Source: Castellaniella sp. (GTDB lineage: Bacteria > Pseudomonadota > Gammaproteobacteria > Burkholderiales > Burkholderiaceae_B). Taken from it: DNA of 64,000 bases. How positions within the stretch are numbered: position 1 is the stretch's first letter; the number at the start of each line of letters is the position of its first letter. Shown here piece after piece: positions 12,547-21,164 of this stretch. The stretch is taken from contig NZ_SCQN01000048.1 in the NCBI RefSeq assembly GCF_004321985.1, forward strand, positions 62,001 through 126,000, in the 5' to 3' direction. Position numbers and translations under genes: made by a program. Below the pieces are notes generated by a model. The model was not told the DNA's origin. It made no database searches and saw only the letters and a program-made list of their open reading frames with translations.

Positions 12547-12587
12547 TCCACTGAGCCGCAGCGTCAGTCGCCGCTTGGCGGGGAAAT

Positions 12588-12617
12588 CGGGGCAGGGCTC
12601 TTCGGGGCGCTGCCCCG
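12588..12617 (+). terminator. UUCG-capped hairpin after binding protein 1
   Basis: CGGGGCAG (12588-12595) pairs with CTGCCCCG (12610-12617), and the inner stem GCTC/GGGC closes on a TTCG tetraloop. The hairpin is very stable but has no U run, so it may act as a 3'-end protecting structure or a weak terminator. Confidence 0.6.
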
Positions 12618-12625
12618 ACGCCGTC

Positions 12626-12693
12626 CATAGCGGGCCGTTATAGCTGTTAGTGGGCGTTCGGCCCTTAACACCGAGCCGCTTCGTGGCGATAAT
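12626..12693 (+). promoter_or_regulatory. composite promoter, copy 3 (aldo/keto reductase)
   Basis: Direct repeat CATAGC-N7-TATAGC (12626-12644), then TTAGTG, a -35 TTAACA (12665-12670), a 17-base spacer and a -10 GATAAT (12688-12693). The same layout occurs at 17045 and 29658, with one extra base here before the -35. The -10 ends only 6 bases before the ATG at 12700, which would imply an almost leaderless mRNA. Confidence 0.6.
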
Positions 12694-12699
12694 CGAGGA

Positions 12700-13698
12700 A
12701 TGATGACGATACGACGCAAAATCGGCGACCTGCAGGTCTTTCCCATCGGCCTGGGATGCATGGGGCTGTCGCACGGCTACGGGCCTGCGGTGCCCGAAGA
12801 GCAGGCACGCGCGCTGCTGCTGGGGGCGCTGGACGCTGGGGTGACACTGTTCGACACGGCAGCCTTGTATGGCTTTGGGGCCAACGAGGAATTGCTGGGA
12901 AGGGTGCTATCGCCTCATCGCTCTCGCTTTACGCTGGCCAGCAAATGCGGCATCTTCCGGGGTCCGGATGGCAAGCGCCTGATCGATGGCCGTCCGGAAA
13001 CGCTCAAGCGGACCTGCGACGAATCCCTCCAGCGCCTGCGCACAGACGTCATCGACCTGTATTACCTGCACCGCTGGGACAAATCCGTCCCCATCGAAGA
13101 ATGCGTGGGCGCCTTGGCGGATCTGGTGCGCGCGGGCAAGATCCGGCACATCGGCCTGTCCGAGGTCTCGGCCCAGACCTTGCGCAAGGCTTACGCAGTG
13201 CACCCCATTGCCGCCGTGCAGAACGAATACTCCCTGTGGACGCGCGAAGTCGAGATTGCCTTGCTTCAAGCCTGCCGCGACCTGGATGTGGCGCTGGTGT
13301 CGTTCAGTCCGCTTGGGCGTGCATACCTGGCCGACGGGCTGCCGGACTTGGCCCGCTTGGCGCCCACGGATTTGCGTCTGCGGCTGCCGCGGTTTCAGCC
13401 TGAGGCCTACGCCCGGAATCTGGCGCTACTGCAGCCTTTGCGCGAGCGGGCGCGGGAACTCGGCTGCACGCCATCGCAGCTTGCGCTGGCCTGGCTGCTG
13501 CATCAGGGGTCCAATGTCATTCCCATCCCGGGGACCACGAATTTGGCGCACCTGAAGCAGAACCTGGGGGCGGCGGACCTGGCACTCGACGAAGCTACCT
13601 GTGCGGATCTGTCGCGATGGTTCGACCGGGACCGGGTGGCGGGGGCCCGCTACGTCGACGCCACATTCAAGGAAATCGACACAGAACGTTTTTCCTGA
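12700..13698 (+). CDS. aldo/keto reductase
   Basis: 332-residue NADPH-dependent (beta/alpha)8 reductase. The tetrad shows as Asp/Tyr in FDTAALYG (about residues 48-55), Lys in LASKCG and His in YYLHRWD, with the cofactor segment IPIPGTTNLAHLKQNL near the C terminus. Family members reduce aldehydes and ketones; an aromatic aldehyde would fit the context. GAGG lies just upstream of the ATG at 12700; a second ATG at 12703 is equally possible. The upstream promoter resembles that of the lig operon. Confidence 0.88.
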   Translation: MMTIRRKIGDLQVFPIGLGCMGLSHGYGPAVPEEQARALLLGALDAGVTLFDTAALYGFGANEELLGRVLSPHRSRFTLASKCGIFRGPDGKRLIDGRPETLKRTCDESLQRLRTDVIDLYYLHRWDKSVPIEECVGALADLVRAGKIRHIGLSEVSAQTLRKAYAVHPIAAVQNEYSLWTREVEIALLQACRDLDVALVSFSPLGRAYLADGLPDLARLAPTDLRLRLPRFQPEAYARNLALLQPLRERARELGCTPSQLALAWLLHQGSNVIPIPGTTNLAHLKQNLGAADLALDEATCADLSRWFDRDRVAGARYVDATFKEIDTERFS

Positions 13699-13785
13699 CG
13701 CGTTGGAATTTTCTGTCCCCGGTGGGGGGCGCTTGTGGGCTCGCCGAGCGGGCCCGGTACGGATTGACGAGGGAGACTCCGCATC

Positions 13786-14694
13786 ATGCAGGACAAAATG
13801 GATACGAGGCTGGGGCTGATCGGCTATGGTGAAGTGGGCGGTATCTTCTGTGCCGGCCTGGCTGCCCATATGGACTCGGTCTGCGCCTGGGACGTCAAGC
13901 TCGCCGATGCGGCTCAGGCGAAACCACTGCGCGTGCGGGCTGACCGTGATCAGGTCTCGTTGTGCGGTTCGGCATCCGATCTGTGCGCGGCCAGCAACCT
14001 GGTGATCTCGGCAGTGACCGCGTCCAATACCGTTACCGTCGCGCGCGAGGCCGCAGCCCATTTGCAGCCGGGCACCATCTTCCTGGACTTGAACTCGGCT
14101 TCGCCCGGCGCCAAACGCGAGGCCGGTGCCGTGATCGAGGCCGCCGGCGGCCATTATGTGGAAGCAGGGGTGATGAGTTCGGTCCCGCCGCATGGCATCC
14201 GTGTGCCCATGTTGCTGGGTGGCCCGCATGCGGAATCGCTGGCGCAGCAGTTGTGCGCCTGGGGCATGGATGCCCACGCGGTCTCGGCCGAACTGGGCAT
14301 TGCATCGGCCATCAAGATGTGCCGTAGCGTCATGATCAAGGGCCTGGAAGCGCTGGTGGTCGAAAGCTACACCACGGCACGGGCCTACGGGGTCGAAGAC
14401 TACGTGCTGCCGACACTGAAAGAAACCTTCCCGTCGATCGATTGGCCGGAAGAAGGGCGTTATTTCTACAGCCGCGTGGTCCAGCATGGCAAGCGCCGTG
14501 CCGAGGAAATGCGCGAAGTTGCCAATACCGTGCGCGAAGCCGGATTCGAGCCACTCATGTCGGCGGCCACGGCCCAGAAGCAGGACTGGGTCGCGAAGCT
14601 CGCCGCCAAGGGCTTGTTCGAGGGCATCCAGAAGTCGGGCGGCTGGCAGGCCTACGCCGATCGCTTGATCCAGCAGGCCAGACGACGGGACTGA
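13786..14694 (+). CDS. NAD(P)-binding beta-hydroxyacid dehydrogenase-like protein (DUF1932)
   Basis: 302-residue protein. The N-terminal Rossmann fold (GLIGYGEVG near residue 10) is of the 6-phosphogluconate/3-hydroxyisobutyrate dehydrogenase group. A conserved substrate-type loop (LDLNSASPGAKREAG) follows, then a C-terminal helical DUF1932 domain with the catalytic-type Lys in ASAIKMCRSVMIKG. Presumably it oxidises or reduces a hydroxy acid, perhaps an intermediate of aromatic breakdown; substrate unknown. GAGGGAGA precedes the ATG. It lies 87 bases after the aldo/keto reductase and probably belongs to its transcript. Confidence 0.75.
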   Translation: MQDKMDTRLGLIGYGEVGGIFCAGLAAHMDSVCAWDVKLADAAQAKPLRVRADRDQVSLCGSASDLCAASNLVISAVTASNTVTVAREAAAHLQPGTIFLDLNSASPGAKREAGAVIEAAGGHYVEAGVMSSVPPHGIRVPMLLGGPHAESLAQQLCAWGMDAHAVSAELGIASAIKMCRSVMIKGLEALVVESYTTARAYGVEDYVLPTLKETFPSIDWPEEGRYFYSRVVQHGKRRAEEMREVANTVREAGFEPLMSAATAQKQDWVAKLAAKGLFEGIQKSGGWQAYADRLIQQARRRD

Positions 14695-14705
14695 TCTGAC
14701 CGTAC

Positions 14706-14745
14706 CGATACAGGCCCCGTCGTCTCCCGCGCCGTGCCTGTATCG
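14706..14745 (+). terminator. hairpin terminator after the DUF1932 dehydrogenase
   Basis: A perfect 10-bp stem, CGATACAGGC with GCCTGTATCG, has a 20-base loop and lies 12 bases after the stop codon. A pyrimidine-rich tail with few Ts follows, so termination is likely but not certain. Confidence 0.6.
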
Positions 14746-14786
14746 TCTGCTTTCCCCGACCGGTTGGCATTGCATTGCCTGTGACT

Positions 14787-14800
14787 TTGATTCAAGTCAA
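14787..14800. promoter_or_regulatory. FNR/ANR-like box upstream of the P450
   Basis: TTGATTCAAGTCAA matches the FNR consensus TTGAT-N4-ATCAA at nine of ten defined positions. It is embedded in the longer dyad CTTTGA-N6-TCAAAG (14785-14802). It lies 102 bases before the P450 start. No good -10 was seen at the class II spacing, so activation or repression cannot be decided. Confidence 0.5.
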
Positions 14801-14901
14801 AGACTGGGTGCTTGCCCTCCGCGATTCGTGCTGCATCGGCTCAAAATAGCAAGCTAACTTTTCGTGTGGCCGGCGATGTCTGGCTGAGGCTTGGGTTTGT
14901 C

Positions 14902-16128
14902 ATGACAGACGAGTTTGTTTTCGATTGGGATCCACGTTCCGACGCCGTGCAGAGGGATCAGATTGCCGCCTATGACCATATGCGGCGGGTGTGTCCGGTC
15001 GCCCGCAGCCGCTACGGGTATACCTCTTTCTTCAAACATGCGGATGTACTTCGAGCGCTGATTGATACGGAGACGTTCAGCAACGTCGTGTCCGCCCGTC
15101 ATCCGTCCGTGCCCAATGGGATGGACCCTCCGCAGCACACGCGCTTTCGGCGCGTCATCGATGACTACTTCTCCGTCGGGCGCATGCGGGATTTTGAGCC
15201 GTCATGCCAGGCCTTGGCCGAAGACCTGACGTTTGCCTGGCTGCGTTCGGACGACGCGGACTTCATGACTGGCTTTGCCTGGGAGTTCGCAGTCCAGGTG
15301 CAGTGCCGGTTCATGGGGTGGCCGGCGAAGCTGCATGGGCCATTGCGCAAGTGGATGCTCAAGAACCATGCGGCGACCTACGCGATTGATTCACACGCTA
15401 TGGGGATGGTGGCGCGTGAGTTTGACGGCTATGTGGCGGACTTGCTGGACGAGCGCCGGAGGGCGAAAACATCCGCTCCACCCGATGTCACCACTCGCCT
15501 GTTGAACGAAACGGTTGATGGCCAGCCGCTGAGTGGCGAGCAGATCTCCAGTATCGTGCGCAACTGGACCGTGGGAGAAGTGAGCACGATTGCTGCCGCG
15601 CTGGGGATCTTGGCGCAATACCTGGCGGTCCGCCCGGCCTTACAGCAACGGTTGCGCGAACAGCCCTCCATGATCCCTCCTGCTGTCGATGAGATCCTGC
15701 GCATCCATGGGCCGCTGGTCATGAGCCGGCGCCGTGTGACGCGGGCTGTGACGGTTCGAGGCAGGCTTCTGGCGCCGGATGAACGGGTTGCCCTGATCTG
15801 GCTGTCCGCCAATCGCGACGAAGATGTTTTTGGCGATCCTGATGAATTTCGGCTGGATCGCGATCCTGCGCTCAGCCTGCTTTATGGAAGCGGACCGCAT
15901 GCCTGTCCCGGAGCGCCGCTGGCGAGGCTGGAGCTCCAGACCGCCGTGAGCGCGCTGTTACAGGCGACGCGGAGTCTGGCTCTGGCGCCGGGTTGCGTCC
16001 CGGTACGTGCCACTTTTCCCGCCAGTGGCTACGCCAGGCTGCGGCTGCGGGCGGAGACATCCTCCCGGGACACCCCTATGGCCTCGGACACACTTACACC
16101 GTCATGCCCGATGGATACACCTGCCTGA
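14902..16128 (+). CDS. cytochrome P450
   Basis: 408-residue soluble bacterial P450. The haem-thiolate Cys335 lies in YGSGPHACPGAPLARLEL. The K-helix ExxR is seen as VDEILR. The I-helix reads WTVGEVSTIAAALG, where the usual A-G-x-E/D-T is replaced, so the acid of the acid-alcohol pair is missing. No ferredoxin or ferredoxin reductase gene lies beside it; VanB could serve or electrons may come from elsewhere. O-demethylation or hydroxylation of an aromatic acid is plausible from context. The ATG at 14902 is chosen because MTDEFVFDWDPR is the usual family start. The last 35 bases overlap the convergent LysR gene. Confidence 0.88.
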   Translation: MTDEFVFDWDPRSDAVQRDQIAAYDHMRRVCPVARSRYGYTSFFKHADVLRALIDTETFSNVVSARHPSVPNGMDPPQHTRFRRVIDDYFSVGRMRDFEPSCQALAEDLTFAWLRSDDADFMTGFAWEFAVQVQCRFMGWPAKLHGPLRKWMLKNHAATYAIDSHAMGMVAREFDGYVADLLDERRRAKTSAPPDVTTRLLNETVDGQPLSGEQISSIVRNWTVGEVSTIAAALGILAQYLAVRPALQQRLREQPSMIPPAVDEILRIHGPLVMSRRRVTRAVTVRGRLLAPDERVALIWLSANRDEDVFGDPDEFRLDRDPALSLLYGSGPHACPGAPLARLELQTAVSALLQATRSLALAPGCVPVRATFPASGYARLRLRAETSSRDTPMASDTLTPSCPMDTPA

Positions 16129-17002
16129 CGGTCGAACGGATCAGGCCCAGCATGGCTTTTTGCGTCAGCGTGGTGATCCGCCCCGGCGCAGTGGCCAGGT
16201 ACAGCCGGCTGGGCAGCTCGGGCTGCACGATGGCGCGGATGTGGTAGCGGTCAGGCTGTGCCGACGTCAGCACCGCGTGCTGCGTCAGGACGGCGTAGCC
16301 GGCGCCATCGGCAACCAGGTCCAGGATGGCGGGTACGCCGTCGATCTCCAGGCGGATGTTTGGCCGACTGCCGATCAGCGCCATCTGCGACTCCAGCAGC
16401 ATGCGCACCGTGTGGGGCCGGTTGGGGATGACCAGCGGAACATTAGCCAGGGCCCGCAGCGTCATCGGCTGATCGGACGGATGCGGGCCTCGCGGCCCTA
16501 CCAGATACAGCAATTCGCTGGTCAGCGGTGTCAGTGCCAGATCAGCCGAGGCCGTGGGATTGTAGAGCAGGGCAATGTCCAGCCGGCCGGCCAGCAGCCA
16601 TTCCTGCATCATGAGGGACAGGCCTTCGCTGATGGACAGTGTGGCATTGGGGAGCTGCTTGCGGAACTGGCGGGTGAGATGCACGGTCAGCATCTTGGAG
16701 GCGCTGGGTGCGATGCCCAGTGCCACGCGTCCTGCCAGCGCGCCTTGTACGCGCCCCATGTCTTCCTTGGCGCGTTCCACCTGGTGCAGAATGCCGCGGC
16801 AGTGTTCCAGCAGCAGCTTGCCGGCTTCGGTGGTGGTCACGCCGCGGCCGTTTCGATTGAGCAGGTTCTGGCGCAGTTCGACCTCTAGGCGGCGGACCTG
16901 GCGGCTGAGCGCCGGCTGGGCAATGTTCAGCGCCTGGGCCGCCTGTGTGAAGCTGCCCAGTTCGGCCACGCGCTGAAAATATTCGAGCTGTTTCAGGTCC
17001 AT
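16094..17002 (-). CDS. LysR-type regulator of the protocatechuate 4,5-cleavage operon
   Basis: 302-residue LysR-type protein. The N-terminal winged helix (MDLKQLEYFQRVAELGSFTQAAQALNI as separate blocks over residues 1-27, then QPALSRQVRRLE) is followed by a substrate-binding domain. It is divergent from the lig operon, as LigR and PmdR are, so it probably activates that operon with a pathway intermediate as co-inducer. It may also bind the related sites at 12626 and 29658. The start at 17002 fits the family N terminus; an upstream extension would lack homology. Its 3' end overlaps the P450 gene. Confidence 0.88.
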   Translation of the reverse strand: MDLKQLEYFQRVAELGSFTQAAQALNIAQPALSRQVRRLEVELRQNLLNRNGRGVTTTEAGKLLLEHCRGILHQVERAKEDMGRVQGALAGRVALGIAPSASKMLTVHLTRQFRKQLPNATLSISEGLSLMMQEWLLAGRLDIALLYNPTASADLALTPLTSELLYLVGPRGPHPSDQPMTLRALANVPLVIPNRPHTVRMLLESQMALIGSRPNIRLEIDGVPAILDLVADGAGYAVLTQHAVLTSAQPDRYHIRAIVQPELPSRLYLATAPGRITTLTQKAMLGLIRSTVRQVYPSGMTV

Positions 17003-17044
17003 ATAAGGGTTTACCCTAAATGTCAGGCATGGGATCCTTGTCAT

Positions 17045-17111
17045 TATAACGGTTCGGCATAGCAGCTAGTGGGCCTATGTCCTTATCTATCAATGAACTT
17101 CTGTCCATAAT
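17045..17111 (+). promoter_or_regulatory. composite promoter, copy 1 (lig operon)
   Basis: Direct repeat TATAAC-N7-CATAGC (17045-17063), CTAGTG (17066-17071), -35 TTATCT (17083-17088), 17-base spacer and -10 CATAAT (17106-17111). Against the copy at 29658 it matches at 31 of 40 positions over 17046-17085 without gaps, and CCATAATG recurs at exactly the same distance. The repeats fall at about -73 to -55 from the inferred start, where LysR-type activators bind. Confidence 0.7.
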
Positions 17112-17122
17112 GGCTCTATCAC

Positions 17123-17178
17123 ATTCCGTGTGACCGAACGGGCACGGAATCATTCCGGACTCGTTCCGGATTTCCGGA
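17123..17178 (+). repeat. structured lig leader: 8-bp hairpin plus three TTCCGGA repeats
   Basis: ATTCCGTG (17123-17130) pairs perfectly with CACGGAAT (17143-17150). Three copies of TTCCGGA follow at 17153, 17164 and 17172. The element sits in the inferred 5' untranslated leader, 40 bases before ligJ. Role unknown. Confidence 0.5.
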
Positions 17179-17218
17179 TCGGCGCAACCGAAACAGGACT
17201 GAGCAAACAGGAAACTCC

Positions 17219-18262
17219 ATGAACAGAAAACCTCTGATCATCGATTGCCACGGGCATTACACGACCGCGCCGCAGGCACTGGCCGACTGGCGTGACAGGC
17301 AGATCGCCGGCATCAAGGACCCCGCCCAGATGCCCCGCGCCGCTGATCTGCACATCAGCGACGACGAGATTCGTGAGACCATCGAAACCAACCAGCTTCG
17401 CTACATGCGCGAGCGCGGCGCCGATCTGACGATCTTTTCGCCGCGCGCGAGCTTCATGGCGCACCACATCGGTGACTTCAAGGTCTCCAGCACCTGGGCC
17501 GCGATCTGCAACGAGCTCTGCCATCGGGTGGCGAACTTGTTCCCGGAGCATTTCGCCATGGCCGCGATGCTGCCGCAGTCACCGGGCGTGGCCCCCGCGA
17601 CCTGCATTCCTGAGCTGGAAAAATCGGTAAAGGAATATGGCGCTGTGGCCATCAACCTGAATCCGGACCCGTCGGGCGGGCACTGGACGGCGCCGCCGCT
17701 GTCGGACCGCTCCTGGTATCCGATTTACGAGAAGATGGTGGAATACGACATTCCGGCCATGATTCACGTCTCCACGAGCTGCAATCCGTGCTTCCACACG
17801 ACCGGGGCGCATTACCTGAACGCCGACACCACGGCCTTCATGCAGTGCCTGACGTCCGATCTGTTCAAGGACTTCCCGACCCTGCGCTTCGTGGTGCCGC
17901 ATGGCGGTGGCGCAGTGCCCTATCACTGGGGGCGTTTCCGGGGGATCGCGCTGCGCATGAAGCGGCCGCTGCCCGAGGACAATCTGCTGGACAACATCTA
18001 CTTCGATACGTGCGTCTATCACCAGCCGGGCATCGATCTGCTCACGCGCGTGATTCCGGTGAAGAACGTGCTGTTCGCATCCGAGATGATCGGCGCAGTC
18101 CGTGACAAGGACCCTGACACCGGATTTTATTTCGACGATACGAAGCGCTACATCGAAGCGGCGACGACCTTGAGCGAGGCCGACCGCTTCCAGATCTACG
18201 AAGGCAATGCGCGTCGCGTCTACCCGCGGCTGGATGCCGCCCTGAAGGCCCGTGGCCTTTGA
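17219..18262 (+). CDS. ligJ: 4-oxalomesaconate hydratase
   Basis: 347-residue amidohydrolase-2 family enzyme (PmdE/LigJ). It hydrates the isomerised 4-oxalomesaconate to 4-carboxy-4-hydroxy-2-oxoadipate. The metal-site HxH is seen at the N terminus (IIDCHGHY), further His in MIHVSTS and VVPHGGGAVPYHWGR, and a late acid segment in LFASEMIGAV. First gene of the ligJKIABC operon, in the same order as Comamonas pmdEFDABC. No PrpF-like LigU/PmdU isomerase precedes it. Confidence 0.93.
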   Translation: MNRKPLIIDCHGHYTTAPQALADWRDRQIAGIKDPAQMPRAADLHISDDEIRETIETNQLRYMRERGADLTIFSPRASFMAHHIGDFKVSSTWAAICNELCHRVANLFPEHFAMAAMLPQSPGVAPATCIPELEKSVKEYGAVAINLNPDPSGGHWTAPPLSDRSWYPIYEKMVEYDIPAMIHVSTSCNPCFHTTGAHYLNADTTAFMQCLTSDLFKDFPTLRFVVPHGGGAVPYHWGRFRGIALRMKRPLPEDNLLDNIYFDTCVYHQPGIDLLTRVIPVKNVLFASEMIGAVRDKDPDTGFYFDDTKRYIEAATTLSEADRFQIYEGNARRVYPRLDAALKARGL

Positions 18263-18280
18263 AACCGGAGGTTGAACCAA

Positions 18281-18976
18281 ATGAGTACCCCGCTGAATCA
18301 ACTGGGTGTCGTGTATCGCAACATTCAGCGCGCCGATGCGTCGGCTGTCGAAAAACTATCCCACCTGAGCGTGGCCACGATCCACGAGGCCATGGGGCGT
18401 GATGGCCTGATGCAACCTTATCTGCGTTCAGTCTGGCATGGCGCCAAGGTCTGCGGCACGGCCGTGACGGTGCTTCTGCAGCCGGGCGACAACTGGATGC
18501 TGCACGTAGCGGCCGAACAGATTCAGCCGGGCGATGTGGTGGTCGCCGGCTGCGCGGATGAGAGCACCGGTGGCTTCTTTGGCGATCTGCTGGCCACTTC
18601 ATACAAGGCGCGCGGGGCGCGTGGCCTGATCATCGACGGTGGCGTGCGCGACGTGGATACGCTCGAGGAGATGGGGTTCCCGGTGTTCAGCCGTGTGGTG
18701 CACGCGCGGGGCACCATCAAGGCGACTCTGGGCTCCGTCAATATCCCGGTGGTCTGCGCCGGGGCGATCGTGAACCCCGGTGATGTGGTCGTGGGCGATG
18801 CGGACGGGGTGGTGGTGGTACCGGCTGCAGTAGCGGCAGAGGTCGCGGCCAAGGCCCAGGCCCGCGAAGACAACGAAACCAAAAAGCGCGAGATCTTTGC
18901 TTCGGGCGTGCTGGGGCTGGATTACTACAAGATGCGCGAAGGCCTGGAAAAGGCCGGACTGAAGTACATCGACTGA
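18281..18976 (+). CDS. ligK: 4-carboxy-4-hydroxy-2-oxoadipate aldolase
   Basis: 231-residue class II (RraA-fold) HMG/CHA aldolase. It cleaves 4-carboxy-4-hydroxy-2-oxoadipate to pyruvate and oxaloacetate with a divalent metal. The family signature G-L-I-I-D-G-G-V-R-D carries the pyruvate-binding Arg and metal-binding Asp, and FFGDLLATSYKARGARG precedes it. The ATG at 18281 has GGAGG 11-15 bases upstream; an in-frame TTG nine bases earlier is less likely. Confidence 0.93.
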   Translation: MSTPLNQLGVVYRNIQRADASAVEKLSHLSVATIHEAMGRDGLMQPYLRSVWHGAKVCGTAVTVLLQPGDNWMLHVAAEQIQPGDVVVAGCADESTGGFFGDLLATSYKARGARGLIIDGGVRDVDTLEEMGFPVFSRVVHARGTIKATLGSVNIPVVCAGAIVNPGDVVVGDADGVVVVPAAVAAEVAAKAQAREDNETKKREIFASGVLGLDYYKMREGLEKAGLKYID

Positions 18977-18987
18977 GGATCCCTCGC

Positions 18988-19905
18988 ATGACGACCGCAG
19001 AAGGCTTCACCAAGACACCGGGCTGGCTGGACTTTTACGCTGATCCCAGTCGTCCCCGTTTTCGGTTGCCGGCTGGCGCCGTGGACGCGCATTGCCATGT
19101 GTTCGGGCCGGGCGCCGTGTTTCCGTATTCGCCGCAGCGCAAGTACACGCCCTGCGATGCACCAAAGGAAACCTTGTTTGCCCTGCGCGATCATCTGGGA
19201 TTTGAGAAGAACGTGATCGTGCAGGCTACCTGCCATGGCACTGACAATCGCGCCTTGGTTGATGCGCTGAAGGCCTCCAATGGCCGCGCGCGCGGCGTGG
19301 CTTCGGTGTCGCCTGACGTCACGGATGCCGAACTGCAGGCCCTGCACGCGGCCGGCGTGCGCGGCACGCGCTTCAATTTCGTCAAGCGGCTGGCGGATTT
19401 CACGCCGCATGATGTCTTGCTGGATATCGCCCGGCGCATTGCGCCGCTGGGCTGGCACATCGTGGTCTATTTTGAAGCCCAGGACCTGCCTGAACTCTAT
19501 GATTTCTTTGCAACGCTGCCCACCCTCGTGGTGGTGGACCACATGGGGCGGCCGGATGTCACAAAACCCTCCGACGGGCCCGAGTTCAATCTTTTTGTGC
19601 GCCTGATGAGCGAACATAAGAACGTCTGGAGCAAGGTTACTTGCCCTGAACGGCTGAGCAAGACTGGGCCCTTCGCCCTGAACGGCGAGCAGCGTGCTTA
19701 TCAGGACGTGGTGCCTTTTGCGCGCCGCTTGGTCGAAACCTTTCCGGATCGTGTCTTGTGGGGCACGGATTGGCCGCATCCGAATCTGAAGACGCATATG
19801 CCTGACGACGGCTTGCTGGTCGATTACATCCCGCAAATTGCCCCGACCGCCGAGCTGCAACACAAGCTCCTGGTCGAGAACCCCAACCGCTTGTACTGGA
19901 GGTGA
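18988..19905 (+). CDS. ligI: 2-pyrone-4,6-dicarboxylate hydrolase
   Basis: 305-residue amidohydrolase-2 enzyme (PmdD/LigI). It opens 2-pyrone-4,6-dicarboxylate to 4-oxalomesaconate/4-carboxy-2-hydroxymuconate. Active-site elements are VDAHCHVFGP at the N terminus, RFNFVKRL in the middle, VVDHMGRPD and the late Asp in LWGTDWPHPN. It starts 11 bases after ligK and ends 3 bases before ligA, so translation is tightly coupled. Confidence 0.94.
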   Translation: MTTAEGFTKTPGWLDFYADPSRPRFRLPAGAVDAHCHVFGPGAVFPYSPQRKYTPCDAPKETLFALRDHLGFEKNVIVQATCHGTDNRALVDALKASNGRARGVASVSPDVTDAELQALHAAGVRGTRFNFVKRLADFTPHDVLLDIARRIAPLGWHIVVYFEAQDLPELYDFFATLPTLVVVDHMGRPDVTKPSDGPEFNLFVRLMSEHKNVWSKVTCPERLSKTGPFALNGEQRAYQDVVPFARRLVETFPDRVLWGTDWPHPNLKTHMPDDGLLVDYIPQIAPTAELQHKLLVENPNRLYWR

Positions 19906-19908
19906 ACC

Positions 19909-21163
<1,255 letters not shown>

Positions 21164-21164
<1 letters not shown>

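Noticed and set aside
17153-17178. TTCCGGA repeats as a CRISPR-like or transposon-end repeat
   Set aside because: Repeats are 7 bases with 1-4-base gaps and no spacers, flanking duplications or transposase; kept only as a leader element.
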